A stretch of 9,896 bases of DNA, taken from an uncultured Clostridia bacterium. Its GTDB lineage: Bacteria > Bacillota > Clostridia > Christensenellales > Borkfalkiaceae. The position numbers and the translations under genes were made by a program. The notes beneath the pieces were generated by a model. It did no database searches. It had not been told where the DNA came from and was given only the letters and a program-made list of their open reading frames with translations. Within the stretch, counting starts at the first letter, position 1. Each line of letters begins with the position of its first letter. The DNA lies in the NCBI GenBank assembly GCA_947629225.1, contig CANRCY010000046.1:1-9896 (forward strand), read 5' to 3'. This document shows, one piece after another, positions 1 to 6,065 of this stretch.

Positions 1-462
1 GGCGGCGAAGTCGTGCTCGCCGACGAGCAGGGAGGCTGCGGCTCTCATTCTTTCGACGGAAGGCAAAAAGGGCAGGCGGGCGGCGTACCTTTCGCAGAGC
101 GGCAGTTCCGTCTCGGCAAAATAGGCGCGGTAGCGGTAGGTCTTGCGCTTTGCCGCGCGCGTTGCGTCGAACTCCGCGGGCGCGGCGGCGCTTTTGAGCG
201 CACGCACGTCGGGCGGGAGCAAGCGGTTGAAGCAAAACGCGAGTCTTTCGGCAGGAACGGAAGTTTCCGCGTCGAACACGGCGACCTGCCCGAGGGCGTG
301 GACGCCCGCGTCCGTCCTGCCGCTCGCGAAGACGGCGGTCTTTGCGCCGAAGAGCGTTTCCGCCGCGCGCTCGACCTCGCTCTGCACGGTGCGCTTCGCG
401 GGTTGGTTCTGCCACCCCGAAAATGAGGAGCCATCGTAGCTTAACAGCAAAACATATCTCAT
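1..462 (-). CDS. truA: tRNA pseudouridine synthase A, N-terminal 154 residues (3' end outside window)
   Basis: TruA converts uridines 38-40 in the anticodon stem-loop of tRNAs to pseudouridine in the cytoplasm. The frame runs from ATG at 462 to the window edge without a stop, giving 154 of the usual roughly 245-270 residues. The start MRYVLLLSYDG followed by FSGWQ (residues 14-18) is the classic TruA N-terminus. GRTDAGVHA at 48-56 carries the catalytic aspartate, D51. FDATRAAKRKTYRYR (98-112) and the GEHDF segment near the visible end also fit the family. The start lies 7 nt after the ecfT stop, and a GAGG ribosome binding site overlaps that stop, so it is the fourth gene of the ecf operon, a common order in Bacillota. 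Family assignment is very secure. The gene is cut by the window, not truncated in any way I can see. Confidence 0.95.
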   Translation of the reverse strand, partial: MRYVLLLSYDGSSFSGWQNQPAKRTVQSEVERAAETLFGAKTAVFASGRTDAGVHALGQVAVFDAETSVPAERLAFCFNRLLPPDVRALKSAAAPAEFDATRAAKRKTYRYRAYFAETELPLCERYAARLPFLPSVERMRAAASLLVGEHDFAA

Positions 463-469
463 ATTCGCC

Positions 470-1306
470 TCATATCGGGAAGACGGGGAACACAAACATG
501 ACGGCGACCCCCGCGATCAGCGCGGCGAGCACCGAAAAGGCGATCGGGTCGCGCCAAGTGAGGCGCAGTTTTTTGTATTTCGTCCGCGCGTTCCCGCCCG
601 AATAGCAACGGGCGTCCATCGCTTCGCCGAGTTCGTCCGCCCGCCTGATCGCCGAAAGAAGAAGCGGGATGAGCACCGAAACGATCGCCTTCATCCTGCG
701 AAAGAGGTTTCCCGAATCGATACAGGCTCCCCGCGCCTTCTGGGCGTTCATGATGCGCTCCGTTTCGTCGAGCAAAATGGGGATGAACCGAAGGGCGATG
801 CTCATGATGAGCGCGAGCGCATGCACGGGAAAGCGGATGAGTTTGAGCGGGGAGAGCAAACTCTCGATGCCGTCGGTCAGGGCGACGGGCGTCGTCGTAT
901 AAGTGAGAAGGGACGAGCCGATCACGAGCAGACACAGCCTTAAAACGAGAAATGCCGAGAAGATGATCCCCTCTTGCGTGATACGGAAAATTTTCCACTG
1001 CCAGAGAACGGGCTCTCCGCCCCAATACACCTTGTCTCCGCTGTGGAAAAAGAGGTTGACGACCGCCGTGAAGATCACGAGGAACAAAATCCCTTTGACA
1101 GCCCGCAGGACCTTTCCGAGGGGAATGCGGGCGCAAAGTACGGCGACGATGAGCACGAGCGCGCACGCGCCGAGCGCCAGAAATTCCCGCGCGAGAAAGA
1201 TCGCGACGATGTAGCCGATCAAAAAGAGGATTTTGAGGCGCGGGTCGAGGTTGTGCACGAACGATTTGACGGGATAGTATTGCCCGAAGGAGACGTCTTT
1301 CAGCAT
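470..1306 (-). CDS. ecfT: Energy-coupling factor transporter transmembrane protein EcfT
   Basis: EcfT is the membrane scaffold of ECF-type ABC importers. It couples ATP hydrolysis by EcfA1/EcfA2 to movement of an S component that binds a vitamin or metal. The protein has 278 residues, close to the family norm of about 265. Hydrophobic segments lie at about 25-40, 42-60, 71-88, 113-137, 160-180 and 255-277. The two cytoplasmic coupling motifs are present: AQKARG (188-193) and AMDARCY (229-235), which dock into the grooves of the ATPases. The chosen ATG at 1306 overlaps the ecfA2 stop by 7 nt and follows a GGGGAGGGAG ribosome binding site. The same frame stays open upstream, but that stretch is only arginine-rich translation of ecfA2. 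No S component is encoded in the window, so the substrate is unknown; group II modules of this kind are normally shared by several S components encoded elsewhere. Confidence 0.95.
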   Translation of the reverse strand: MLKDVSFGQYYPVKSFVHNLDPRLKILFLIGYIVAIFLAREFLALGACALVLIVAVLCARIPLGKVLRAVKGILFLVIFTAVVNLFFHSGDKVYWGGEPVLWQWKIFRITQEGIIFSAFLVLRLCLLVIGSSLLTYTTTPVALTDGIESLLSPLKLIRFPVHALALIMSIALRFIPILLDETERIMNAQKARGACIDSGNLFRRMKAIVSVLIPLLLSAIRRADELGEAMDARCYSGGNARTKYKKLRLTWRDPIAFSVLAALIAGVAVMFVFPVFPI

Positions 1307-2193
1307 GATCTCCCTCCCCGTGCGAGGACCTTGGATACAAAGTCTTCCGCCGTATAATCGCAATCTATCTCCACGCCGCGCTCTTTGAGGGCGAGCACGA
1401 GCTTCGCGGTGAGCGGAATATCCAGCCCGAGGCGCAACAGCTCTTCCGTGTGCTTGAAAAGTTCGGCGGGAGGGAGCACATATTCCACCCTTCCCTCCGA
1501 GAAAACGGCGACACGGGTGCAGTTTTCGGCGATCTCGTCCATGTCGTGCGAGACGACGACGACCGTTTTGCACCAACTCTCTTTGAGGCGGTGCAAAAGC
1601 TCCATGACCTCCCGTTTGCCGAGAGGGTCGAGCCCCGCCGCAGGTTCGTCGAGCACGAGGATCTCGGGCTTTGTGACGATGACGCCCGCGATGGCGACCC
1701 GCCGCTTCTGCCCGCCCGAAAGATCGAAGGGAGACATGTCCTTCACCGATTCATAGTCGAGCCCGACTGCCTCGACCGCCTCGCGCACGGCGCGCTCCGT
1801 CTCCTCGCGGTCGGGTCTCTTTTCGGCGAAATTTTTATAGCCGTAGGCGACTTCGTCCAAGACCGTTTCGGCAAAGAGCTGATCCTCGGGGTATTGGAAG
1901 ACCATTCCGACCTTTCTCCGCAGGGCGCGGAAATTCGTCTTTTTGCTCGTCAGGTCGAATTCCCCCACCGTGAGCGTCGCGCCGTCCTTCTTTTTTCTCC
2001 GTTTTAAGGAGGAAGGCAGGCGCAAGAGCCCGTTGAGGTGTTGCACGAAGGTGCTCTCTCCGCTCCCCGTGTGACCGATGAGCCCGAAGAATTCCCCCTC
2101 TTCGACGGTGAGCGAGACGTCGTCGAGCGCCTTGACCGCAAAGGGAGACTTCGCGTTATAAATATAGCTCAAATGCTCGGCTACGATACGCAT
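1300..2193 (-). CDS. ecfA2: Energy-coupling factor transporter ATPase EcfA2 with altered Walker A (K46E)
   Basis: This is the second ATPase of the ECF transporter and acts as a heterodimer with EcfA1 under EcfT. It has 297 residues. The Q-loop FQYPEDQ (99-105, Q100), signature LSGGQKRRVAIAG (158-170), Walker B ILVLDEPAAG (178-187, catalytic E183) and H-loop SHDMDE (215-220, H216) all look normal. FQYPEDQLF and LDEPAAGLDP are typical of EcfA2 rather than EcfA1. The Walker A reads GHTGSGEST (40-48) where the family has GHTGSGKST. Codon 46 is GAG, one A-to-G step from AAG. Loss of this phosphate-binding lysine normally abolishes or severely cuts ATP hydrolysis at that site. The ATG at 2193 overlaps the end of ecfA1 by 13 nt, with GGAGG about 10 nt upstream. 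The frame is otherwise intact, so this is either a real substitution or a single-base error in the sequence. Confidence 0.94.
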   Translation of the reverse strand: MRIVAEHLSYIYNAKSPFAVKALDDVSLTVEEGEFFGLIGHTGSGESTFVQHLNGLLRLPSSLKRRKKKDGATLTVGEFDLTSKKTNFRALRRKVGMVFQYPEDQLFAETVLDEVAYGYKNFAEKRPDREETERAVREAVEAVGLDYESVKDMSPFDLSGGQKRRVAIAGVIVTKPEILVLDEPAAGLDPLGKREVMELLHRLKESWCKTVVVVSHDMDEIAENCTRVAVFSEGRVEYVLPPAELFKHTEELLRLGLDIPLTAKLVLALKERGVEIDCDYTAEDFVSKVLARGGRSC

Positions 2194-3005
2194 TTTGCGA
2201 TGTCCTCCGCAAGCGTATTGACGTCGAGCGCGTCAGAAACGTTCATGCCGCCCGCGCGGAGACGGTTGCAGATCTCCGCGATACGGGGCAGGGCGAGGTT
2301 GTAGGTGACGAGTTCCTCTCCCCTGCGGAAGAGACGGGAGGGCGCGTCCTGCATGACGATCTCCCCGCGGTTCATCACGACCGCGCGCGAGGCGAGGAGC
2401 GCCTCGTCCATAAAGTGCGTGATGAGAAGAACGGTGATCCCCTCTTCCTCGTTGAGTTTTTTTACGACCCCGACGATCTCCTTTCTGCCGCGCGGGTCGA
2501 GCATGGCGGTCGACTCGTCGAGAATGAGAATGCGGGGTTTCAGCGCGAGCGCGCCCGCGATCGCGACCCTCTGCTTCTGCCCGCCCGAAAGACGGGCGAT
2601 CGTAGCGGTGCGGTATTCCTCCATGCCGACGGCGCGGAGCGCAAACGAGATGCGCTTGCCGATCTCTTCCCGCGGCATGCCCACGTTTTCCGCGCCGAAC
2701 GCAACGTCGTCTTCCACGATCGAGGCGACCGCCTGAGAATCGGGGTTCTGGAAGACGATGCCGACCTGCTTTCTGATCTCGTACAGGTTTTTGTCCCCGA
2801 GCGCCGTGCCGAACACGGCGACTTCGCCGCTGTCCGCCGTAAGAAGCCCGTTCGCAAGGCGCGCCAAAGTGCTCTTGCCGCTCCCGTTGTGACCGAGCAC
2901 GGCGACAAACTCCCCTTCCTCCACGGAAAAGTTGAGATGCTCTATGCGGAAGCCGCCCTCTTCTTCGTAGGAAAAAGAGACGTCCCGATATTCCAAAGCC
3001 TTCAT
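2181..3005 (-). CDS. ecfA1: Energy-coupling factor transporter ATPase EcfA1
   Basis: This is the first gene of the ecf operon and the partner ATPase of EcfA2. It has 274 residues. It has a complete set of ABC ATPase motifs: Walker A GHNGSGKST (38-46, K44), Q-loop FQNPDSQ (85-91), signature LSGGQKQRVAIAG (139-151), Walker B ILILDEST (159-166, catalytic E164) and H-loop THFMDEA (196-202, H197). Serine-threonine after the catalytic glutamate (LDESTAMLDP), where most ABC ATPases have LDEP, is characteristic of EcfA1 and separates it from the neighbouring EcfA2. The C-terminal region (about 235-274) matches the ECF ATPase tail that helps dimerization. The ribosome binding site is weak (an AGAGAAG stretch about 12 nt upstream), but ATG 3005 gives the canonical N-terminus and lies about 58 nt after the predicted transcription start. 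Confidence 0.95.
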   Translation of the reverse strand: MKALEYRDVSFSYEEEGGFRIEHLNFSVEEGEFVAVLGHNGSGKSTLARLANGLLTADSGEVAVFGTALGDKNLYEIRKQVGIVFQNPDSQAVASIVEDDVAFGAENVGMPREEIGKRISFALRAVGMEEYRTATIARLSGGQKQRVAIAGALALKPRILILDESTAMLDPRGRKEIVGVVKKLNEEEGITVLLITHFMDEALLASRAVVMNRGEIVMQDAPSRLFRRGEELVTYNLALPRIAEICNRLRAGGMNVSDALDVNTLAEDIAKCVS

Positions 3006-3039
3006 TTTTTCGATATTCTTCTCTGATGATTTGAAGGGT

Positions 3040-3059
3040 TGCGGGGAGTTTTTTCCGCA
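3040..3059 (-). other. Small hairpin in the ecfA1 leader
   Basis: The arms TGCGG and CCGCA (5 bp, 10-nt loop) lie in the short 5' leader between the ecf promoter and ecfA1. There is no T tract, so it does not look like a terminator. With a leader of only about 58 nt and no recognisable aptamer motif, I do not call a riboswitch. It could affect mRNA stability or be fortuitous. Confidence 0.3.
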
Positions 3060-3069
3060 GTCCTTCTCT

Positions 3070-3078
3070 ATTATAACA
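3070..3078 (-). promoter_or_regulatory. Extended -10 promoter of the ecfA1-ecfA2-ecfT-truA operon
   Basis: On the minus strand the sequence reads TGTTATAAT, a perfect TATAAT -10 with the TGn extension. No good -35 is visible at 16-18 nt upstream, which is usual for extended -10 promoters. Transcription should begin near 3063, leaving a leader of about 58 nt. I see no clear terminator between helD and this promoter, so read-through from helD may add to ecf expression. Confidence 0.7.
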
Positions 3079-3128
3079 TCGCCATTGCGAAACGGCGCTG
3101 TTTTTCATGTGAAAACAAGGCGAAATTT

Positions 3129-5492
3129 TCAGTCCGCGACGATCGCGAGCTCTTTGAGGGCGCGGGTGCAGGCGATGTACTTCTCGTTCTCCGTCATGCC
3201 CTTGTCGTAGACCGCCACGCAGGAGAATTCGAGCCCCTTGCTCTCGAACACCGTCATGACGTTGACCTTGCTCTTGGAGACCTTTTTGCCCGACGAGAGG
3301 AAGGCGAAGCCCCGTTTTGCAAAGAGCGGAAGATATTCTTCGCGCACGATGACCGCTTTGAGCCCCTGCTTGCCGCGGAAGAACGCGCTCAGTTTGCGGG
3401 GCGGAATGACGACCGTCTCCGCGCCGTGCAAGCCGATGGGAGACATCTTGACGTCGGTAATCCCCGAGACGTATTCGACAATTTCGTTGGTGTTGCGGTA
3501 GTTGCGGTTGAGCTCGTAGAGATGTTCGAAGCCTTCCCAGCTCCCGACGCCCCGCCACGGGGTGATGTTCTGTTTGAGGTCGCCGAACACATTGAATGCC
3601 GCGCCCGCGTGGATTTTGCGGAGCAGGGCGTATTCTTCGGCGGAGACGTCCTGCCCTTCGTCGATAAACACGAGCCCGTAGCGGGGAGCGAGCTGTCTGC
3701 CCGCCGCCGTGAGAAGGGCGCAGAGCGCATAGCCGTCCGAGGGGAATATCCCGTGCATGCCGTAGCGGTTTTTGTATTGTTTTACCGTGCGGCGGTAGAA
3801 AAAGCGGGCGACATCTACGGCGTTTTCGCACCTGCCCGCGTCCGCGCAGACCTCGGAAAGGCGCAGAATGAGGAAAAATTCGCGGAACAGTTCGAGCCCT
3901 TCCTCCATCTCCCGAACCGTCTTTGCCGCGTCTTCCGCCTCTTTTTTGAGTTCGAGGCGGCGTTCGATGCGCTCGGCATAGGTGAATACCTCTTTTTCTC
4001 CCGTCTTGATACGGTAGCGCCTGAGGTCGGCGATCTCCTTCTCCACCGTGACGAGGAAGGCGGCAAGATCTTCTTCCGCGGCGGAAAATACCTTTTCGGC
4101 GCGGTTGGAAATGTCCTTCGCGCAACGGTAAAATTCGGTGAATTGGCGGAAGAAATAATCGGGCGAGCGCGTCTCTTCCCCCAAAACGAAGCGCAGAAAA
4201 TCTTCGACCTGCACGAACTCGCTCATGAGCCCGCGCAACGGTTTGGTGAAATAAAAGCCCCCTTCCTTGCGCTCTTTGAGCTCGCCGAGCACGCACCTGC
4301 GCAGACGCACCGAGGCATTCTTTATTTTGCGGTATTCCTTTTGGCGGCGGATACAGTCGGAGAGCACCTTTTCGGAGACTTCGCGGCACTCCTCCCCCAT
4401 AAAGAGACCGTACACGTCGGAATACAGCTTTCCGACGTCCCGTGCGAGCTCCTGCGTGAACGCGGGAGAATAGACAAAGTAGAGATAGTCTTCGCTCTCG
4501 CGCGCGCCGCCGAGCCTGCTCCCGAGGTCGATCCCCTCGTTCGAAAGCGCGCGGAAATAATAATCTTTTAGGGTGACCGTGCGCACTTTTTGGAGTTCGA
4601 GCACCTGCGAAAGTTCGTCGATAAAGGCGTTGAAGGAATCGGACGGGGTGATGACGAGCACGTCTTTGGGGCTGAGCGCCTCGTTGTTGTACATGAGATA
4701 GCTCAGACGGTGCAACATGATCATCGTTTTGCCGCTCCCCGCGCAACCCTGCAAGACAAAGCTCTCCCGCTCGGGACGGGTGATGACGTCGAACTGCTGT
4801 TCCTGAATGGTGCGGATGATGTCGCGAATGCTGACGTCGTCCTTTCTGTCCCGAATGATCTCGCGCAGGTACGGGTCGAACAAGATCTCTTCGTCCCTGC
4901 CCGCGATCTCTTCGGGGGTGAGGACGTCCCGCACGGAGAGATATTCGTTTTTGAAGCCGAGCACTTTGCCGTTCTTTACGGAGAGGGAACGGCGCAACAC
5001 GGTGCGGTATTCGTATTCGTTGATCTTGAAGTTGACGCGGCTCTTCTGGTAATAGCGCACGGCAAGCGGCGCGCGCCAATCGACGATCTCGAGGTTGACG
5101 TCTCCGCGCTTGCCGATATAGTAGCTGTTATACCCCTCTTTGTCGTCTACGACGTCCATGCGGGCAAAGTACGTTTCGGTAAAATAGCATTTATAGGCGT
5201 TCAGCTTCTTTTCGAGCGCACCGATCTCGGCGTGCAGTTCGAGAATGCGGCGGTAATTTTCGGCGGCGTATTCCTCTCCCCGATTGAGCGAAGCCTCTTC
5301 CTTTTTCGCCTCGCGGATGCGGTTGCGATAGCGGGAAAGATAGCAGAGTTTGAGCATGACGAGCACGGCTTTGAGCCGCTCTTCCTCGTATCTCTGCTGC
5401 TCTTCCCCGTCGAGAAGGGAGAGGTACCAGCTCTTATCCGCGTTTTTGCGCGGTTCGAGCTTTCCCCGCGGATTGTCGACGCTCTCTTTCAT
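3129..5492 (-). CDS. helD: HelD-like SF1 helicase, RNA polymerase recycling ATPase
   Basis: HelD proteins use ATP to pull stalled RNA polymerase off DNA and recycle it. The predicted protein has 787 residues, close to B. subtilis HelD (774). It begins with a charged helical, probably coiled-coil region (about 32-107). The HelD hallmark YYIGKRGDVNLEIVDWRAP follows at 124-142. Helicase motifs then appear in order: Walker A GCAGSGKT (249-256), Walker B FIDEGQD (609-615), GDLKQNITPWRG (637-648), ELNRNYRNTNEI (660-671), FESKGLEF (motif V, about 749-756) and YIACTRALKEL (772-782). The long insert between Walker A and B (about 310-590) is the usual HelD helical arm. An in-frame ATG at 5546 would add 18 residues but lies inside the predicted -10 element, whereas ATG 5492 has TGGAG 6 nt upstream. 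A UvrD/PcrA repair helicase is less likely because of the N-terminal HelD region. Confidence 0.9.
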   Translation of the reverse strand: MKESVDNPRGKLEPRKNADKSWYLSLLDGEEQQRYEEERLKAVLVMLKLCYLSRYRNRIREAKKEEASLNRGEEYAAENYRRILELHAEIGALEKKLNAYKCYFTETYFARMDVVDDKEGYNSYYIGKRGDVNLEIVDWRAPLAVRYYQKSRVNFKINEYEYRTVLRRSLSVKNGKVLGFKNEYLSVRDVLTPEEIAGRDEEILFDPYLREIIRDRKDDVSIRDIIRTIQEQQFDVITRPERESFVLQGCAGSGKTMIMLHRLSYLMYNNEALSPKDVLVITPSDSFNAFIDELSQVLELQKVRTVTLKDYYFRALSNEGIDLGSRLGGARESEDYLYFVYSPAFTQELARDVGKLYSDVYGLFMGEECREVSEKVLSDCIRRQKEYRKIKNASVRLRRCVLGELKERKEGGFYFTKPLRGLMSEFVQVEDFLRFVLGEETRSPDYFFRQFTEFYRCAKDISNRAEKVFSAAEEDLAAFLVTVEKEIADLRRYRIKTGEKEVFTYAERIERRLELKKEAEDAAKTVREMEEGLELFREFFLILRLSEVCADAGRCENAVDVARFFYRRTVKQYKNRYGMHGIFPSDGYALCALLTAAGRQLAPRYGLVFIDEGQDVSAEEYALLRKIHAGAAFNVFGDLKQNITPWRGVGSWEGFEHLYELNRNYRNTNEIVEYVSGITDVKMSPIGLHGAETVVIPPRKLSAFFRGKQGLKAVIVREEYLPLFAKRGFAFLSSGKKVSKSKVNVMTVFESKGLEFSCVAVYDKGMTENEKYIACTRALKELAIVAD

Positions 5493-5498
5493 AGTTTG

Positions 5499-5503
5499 CT
5501 CCA
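5499..5503 (-). promoter_or_regulatory. Ribosome binding site that sets the helD start
   Basis: TGGAG lies 6 nt before ATG 5492. The alternative ATG at 5546 has only a weak GGAAAAG upstream and would lie before the predicted transcription start, so this site favours the shorter protein. Confidence 0.6.
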
Positions 5504-5541
5504 AAACCTTCCTTGCCGCCGCGTGCGGAGTTCTATTTTTA

Positions 5542-5550
5542 ATCATACCA
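5542..5550 (-). promoter_or_regulatory. Extended -10 promoter of helD
   Basis: The minus strand reads TGGTATGAT: a -10 (TATGAT, 5 of 6 to consensus) with a TGn extension. The -35 region is weak (T-rich, no TTGACA). Transcription should start near 5535, about 43 nt before ATG 5492. The site follows the arsR terminator, so helD is probably its own transcription unit. Confidence 0.55.
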
Positions 5551-5595
5551 TACTTTTCCGCAAAAGGAAAGACTTTGCAGAGAATTTTTTACAAG

Positions 5596-5621
5596 AAAAA
5601 AGAGGGTTTTTAGCGCCCTCT
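5596..5621 (-). terminator. Intrinsic terminator of the SdpR-like gene
   Basis: Read on the minus strand, AGAGGG pairs with CCCTCT across a 9-nt loop and is followed directly by a run of T (TTTTTC). It lies about 50 nt after the repressor stop codon and before the helD promoter. The plus strand has no T tract after the hairpin, so it acts in one direction. Confidence 0.8.
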
Positions 5622-5650
5622 CCGCAAATGATGTAGTTTCTTTTCGCCTC

Positions 5651-5669
5651 GGGCGGTCTGCCGCCGCCC
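5651..5669 (-). repeat. GC-rich inverted repeat after the SdpR-like gene
   Basis: GGGCGG (5651-5656) and CCGCCC (5664-5669) form a perfect 6-bp stem with a 7-nt loop, starting 4 nt beyond the repressor stop codon. It lacks a T tract. It may protect the 3' end of the mRNA or act with the terminator just downstream. Confidence 0.45.
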
Positions 5670-5673
5670 TTGC

Positions 5674-5931
5674 TTATTTGCGCGCGAGCTCCGAAAGATA
5701 GGAGAACGCCTTCTGCAAAGCGGCAGAGTCGAGCGAGTAGATGATCGTCTGCGCGCGGCGGTGGGTCTTGACGAGCCCCGCCTCCTTTAAGACGGAGAGA
5801 TGATGGGAAACGGTCGCCGCGGTCAGATCGAATTGGTCGCAGATCTCCCCCGCGGTGTGCGGTCTCCCCTTCAAAAGCGCGAGGATTTCCCGCCGTGTTC
5901 GATCGGTAAACGCGCTCCATACGTCTCTCAT
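5674..5931 (-). CDS. ArsR-family winged-helix autorepressor, SdpR-like
   Basis: The gene encodes an 85-residue DNA-binding protein, close to the roughly 90 residues of B. subtilis SdpR. It opens with AFTDRTRREILALLKG (7-22), typical of ArsR winged-helix proteins. The recognition-helix region is TAATVSHHLSVLKEAGLV (37-54), and the wing region is about 55-67 (KTHRRAQTIIYSL). It resembles SdpR (TAG-I, SHHL-LK, YYSL) more than metal sensors: the ELCVCDL-type metal-binding motif is absent and the only cysteine is C31. ATG 5931 follows a GGGAGAG ribosome binding site. The frame is open further upstream, but that part is non-coding translation across the promoter. The gene has its own promoter and terminator, and paired operator-like sites indicate autorepression. 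In B. subtilis the partner gene sdpI lies next door; none is seen here, so the signal and other targets are unknown. Confidence 0.88.
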   Translation of the reverse strand: MRDVWSAFTDRTRREILALLKGRPHTAGEICDQFDLTAATVSHHLSVLKEAGLVKTHRRAQTIIYSLDSAALQKAFSYLSELARK

Positions 5932-5948
5932 GGTCTTCTCTCCCGTAC

Positions 5949-5967
5949 TTCGAAAGTTGTCGAAATA
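5949..5967. promoter_or_regulatory. Operator-like site O1, downstream of the -10
   Basis: TTCGAAAGTTGTCGAAATA contains an imperfect palindrome, TTCGA-n6-TCGAA. It abuts the -10 and covers the predicted transcription start near 5961, so a bound repressor would block initiation. It matches O2 at 17 of 19 positions in inverted orientation. Confidence 0.7.
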
Positions 5968-5996
5968 AGTGTACCATTTCCCGACGGTTTTGTCAA
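5968..5996 (-). promoter_or_regulatory. Sigma-A promoter of the SdpR-like gene
   Basis: A perfect -35 TTGACA (5996-5991) and a -10 TACACT (5973-5968, 4 of 6) are separated by the optimal 17 nt. The promoter lies exactly between the two operator-like sites. Transcription should begin near 5961, leaving a leader of about 30 nt. Confidence 0.85.
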
Positions 5997-5999
5997 CCC

Positions 6000-6018
6000 T
6001 ATTTCGACAGTTTTCGAA
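6000..6018. promoter_or_regulatory. Operator-like site O2, upstream of the -35
   Basis: Read on the minus strand this is TTCGAAAACTGTCGAAATA, the same as O1 except for two central bases. Its TTCGA-n6-TCGAA core is centred 54 bp from that of O1, about five helical turns, so two dimers could sit on the same DNA face and flank RNA polymerase. Its right edge is 2 bp from the T tract of the upstream operon's terminator. Confidence 0.7.
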
Positions 6019-6020
6019 AT

Positions 6021-6042
6021 AAAAAAGCTCCCCGAAAGGAGC
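6021..6042 (-). terminator. Intrinsic terminator of the activase/dehydratase-like operon
   Basis: On the minus strand GCTCCTTTCGGGGAGC forms a 5-6 bp stem with a TTCG loop (the last pair is T-G), followed by TTTTTT. It begins 23 nt after the stop codon at 6066, so it closes the two-gene unit to its right and insulates the repressor promoter. Confidence 0.85.
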
Positions 6043-6065
6043 ATGGCGGAATGCACAGAGGCAGG

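Noticed and set aside
1307..1576. Upstream extension of EcfT to 368 residues
   Set aside because: The added 90 residues are low-quality translation inside ecfA2; EcfT homology begins at MLKDVSFGQYY behind a good ribosome binding site.
3006..3069. Riboswitch in front of the ECF operon
   Set aside because: The leader is only about 58 nt and shows no motif of any vitamin or preQ1 riboswitch that I can recognise.
3097..3130. Possible terminator after helD (TTTTCACATGAAAA on the minus strand)
   Set aside because: The stem is AT-rich with almost no loop, and there is no T tract after it, so I do not call a terminator.
3039..4571. A 510-codon open frame on the plus strand opposite helD
   Set aside because: It is antisense to conserved HelD motifs, has no ribosome binding site I can see, and shows no family features; its openness follows from codon usage of the real gene.
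2233..5079. A 948-codon open frame on the minus strand spanning most of helD, the intergenic gap and ecfA1
   Set aside because: The translation is arginine-rich and low in hydrophobic clusters. It has no recognisable domain and runs through two well-supported genes and a promoter; it is an out-of-frame shadow caused by GC-rich codon bias.
4590..5636. A 348-codon plus-strand frame opposite the N-terminal half of helD
   Set aside because: Same reasoning: mirror frame of a conserved gene, and it also crosses the helD promoter and the arsR terminator.
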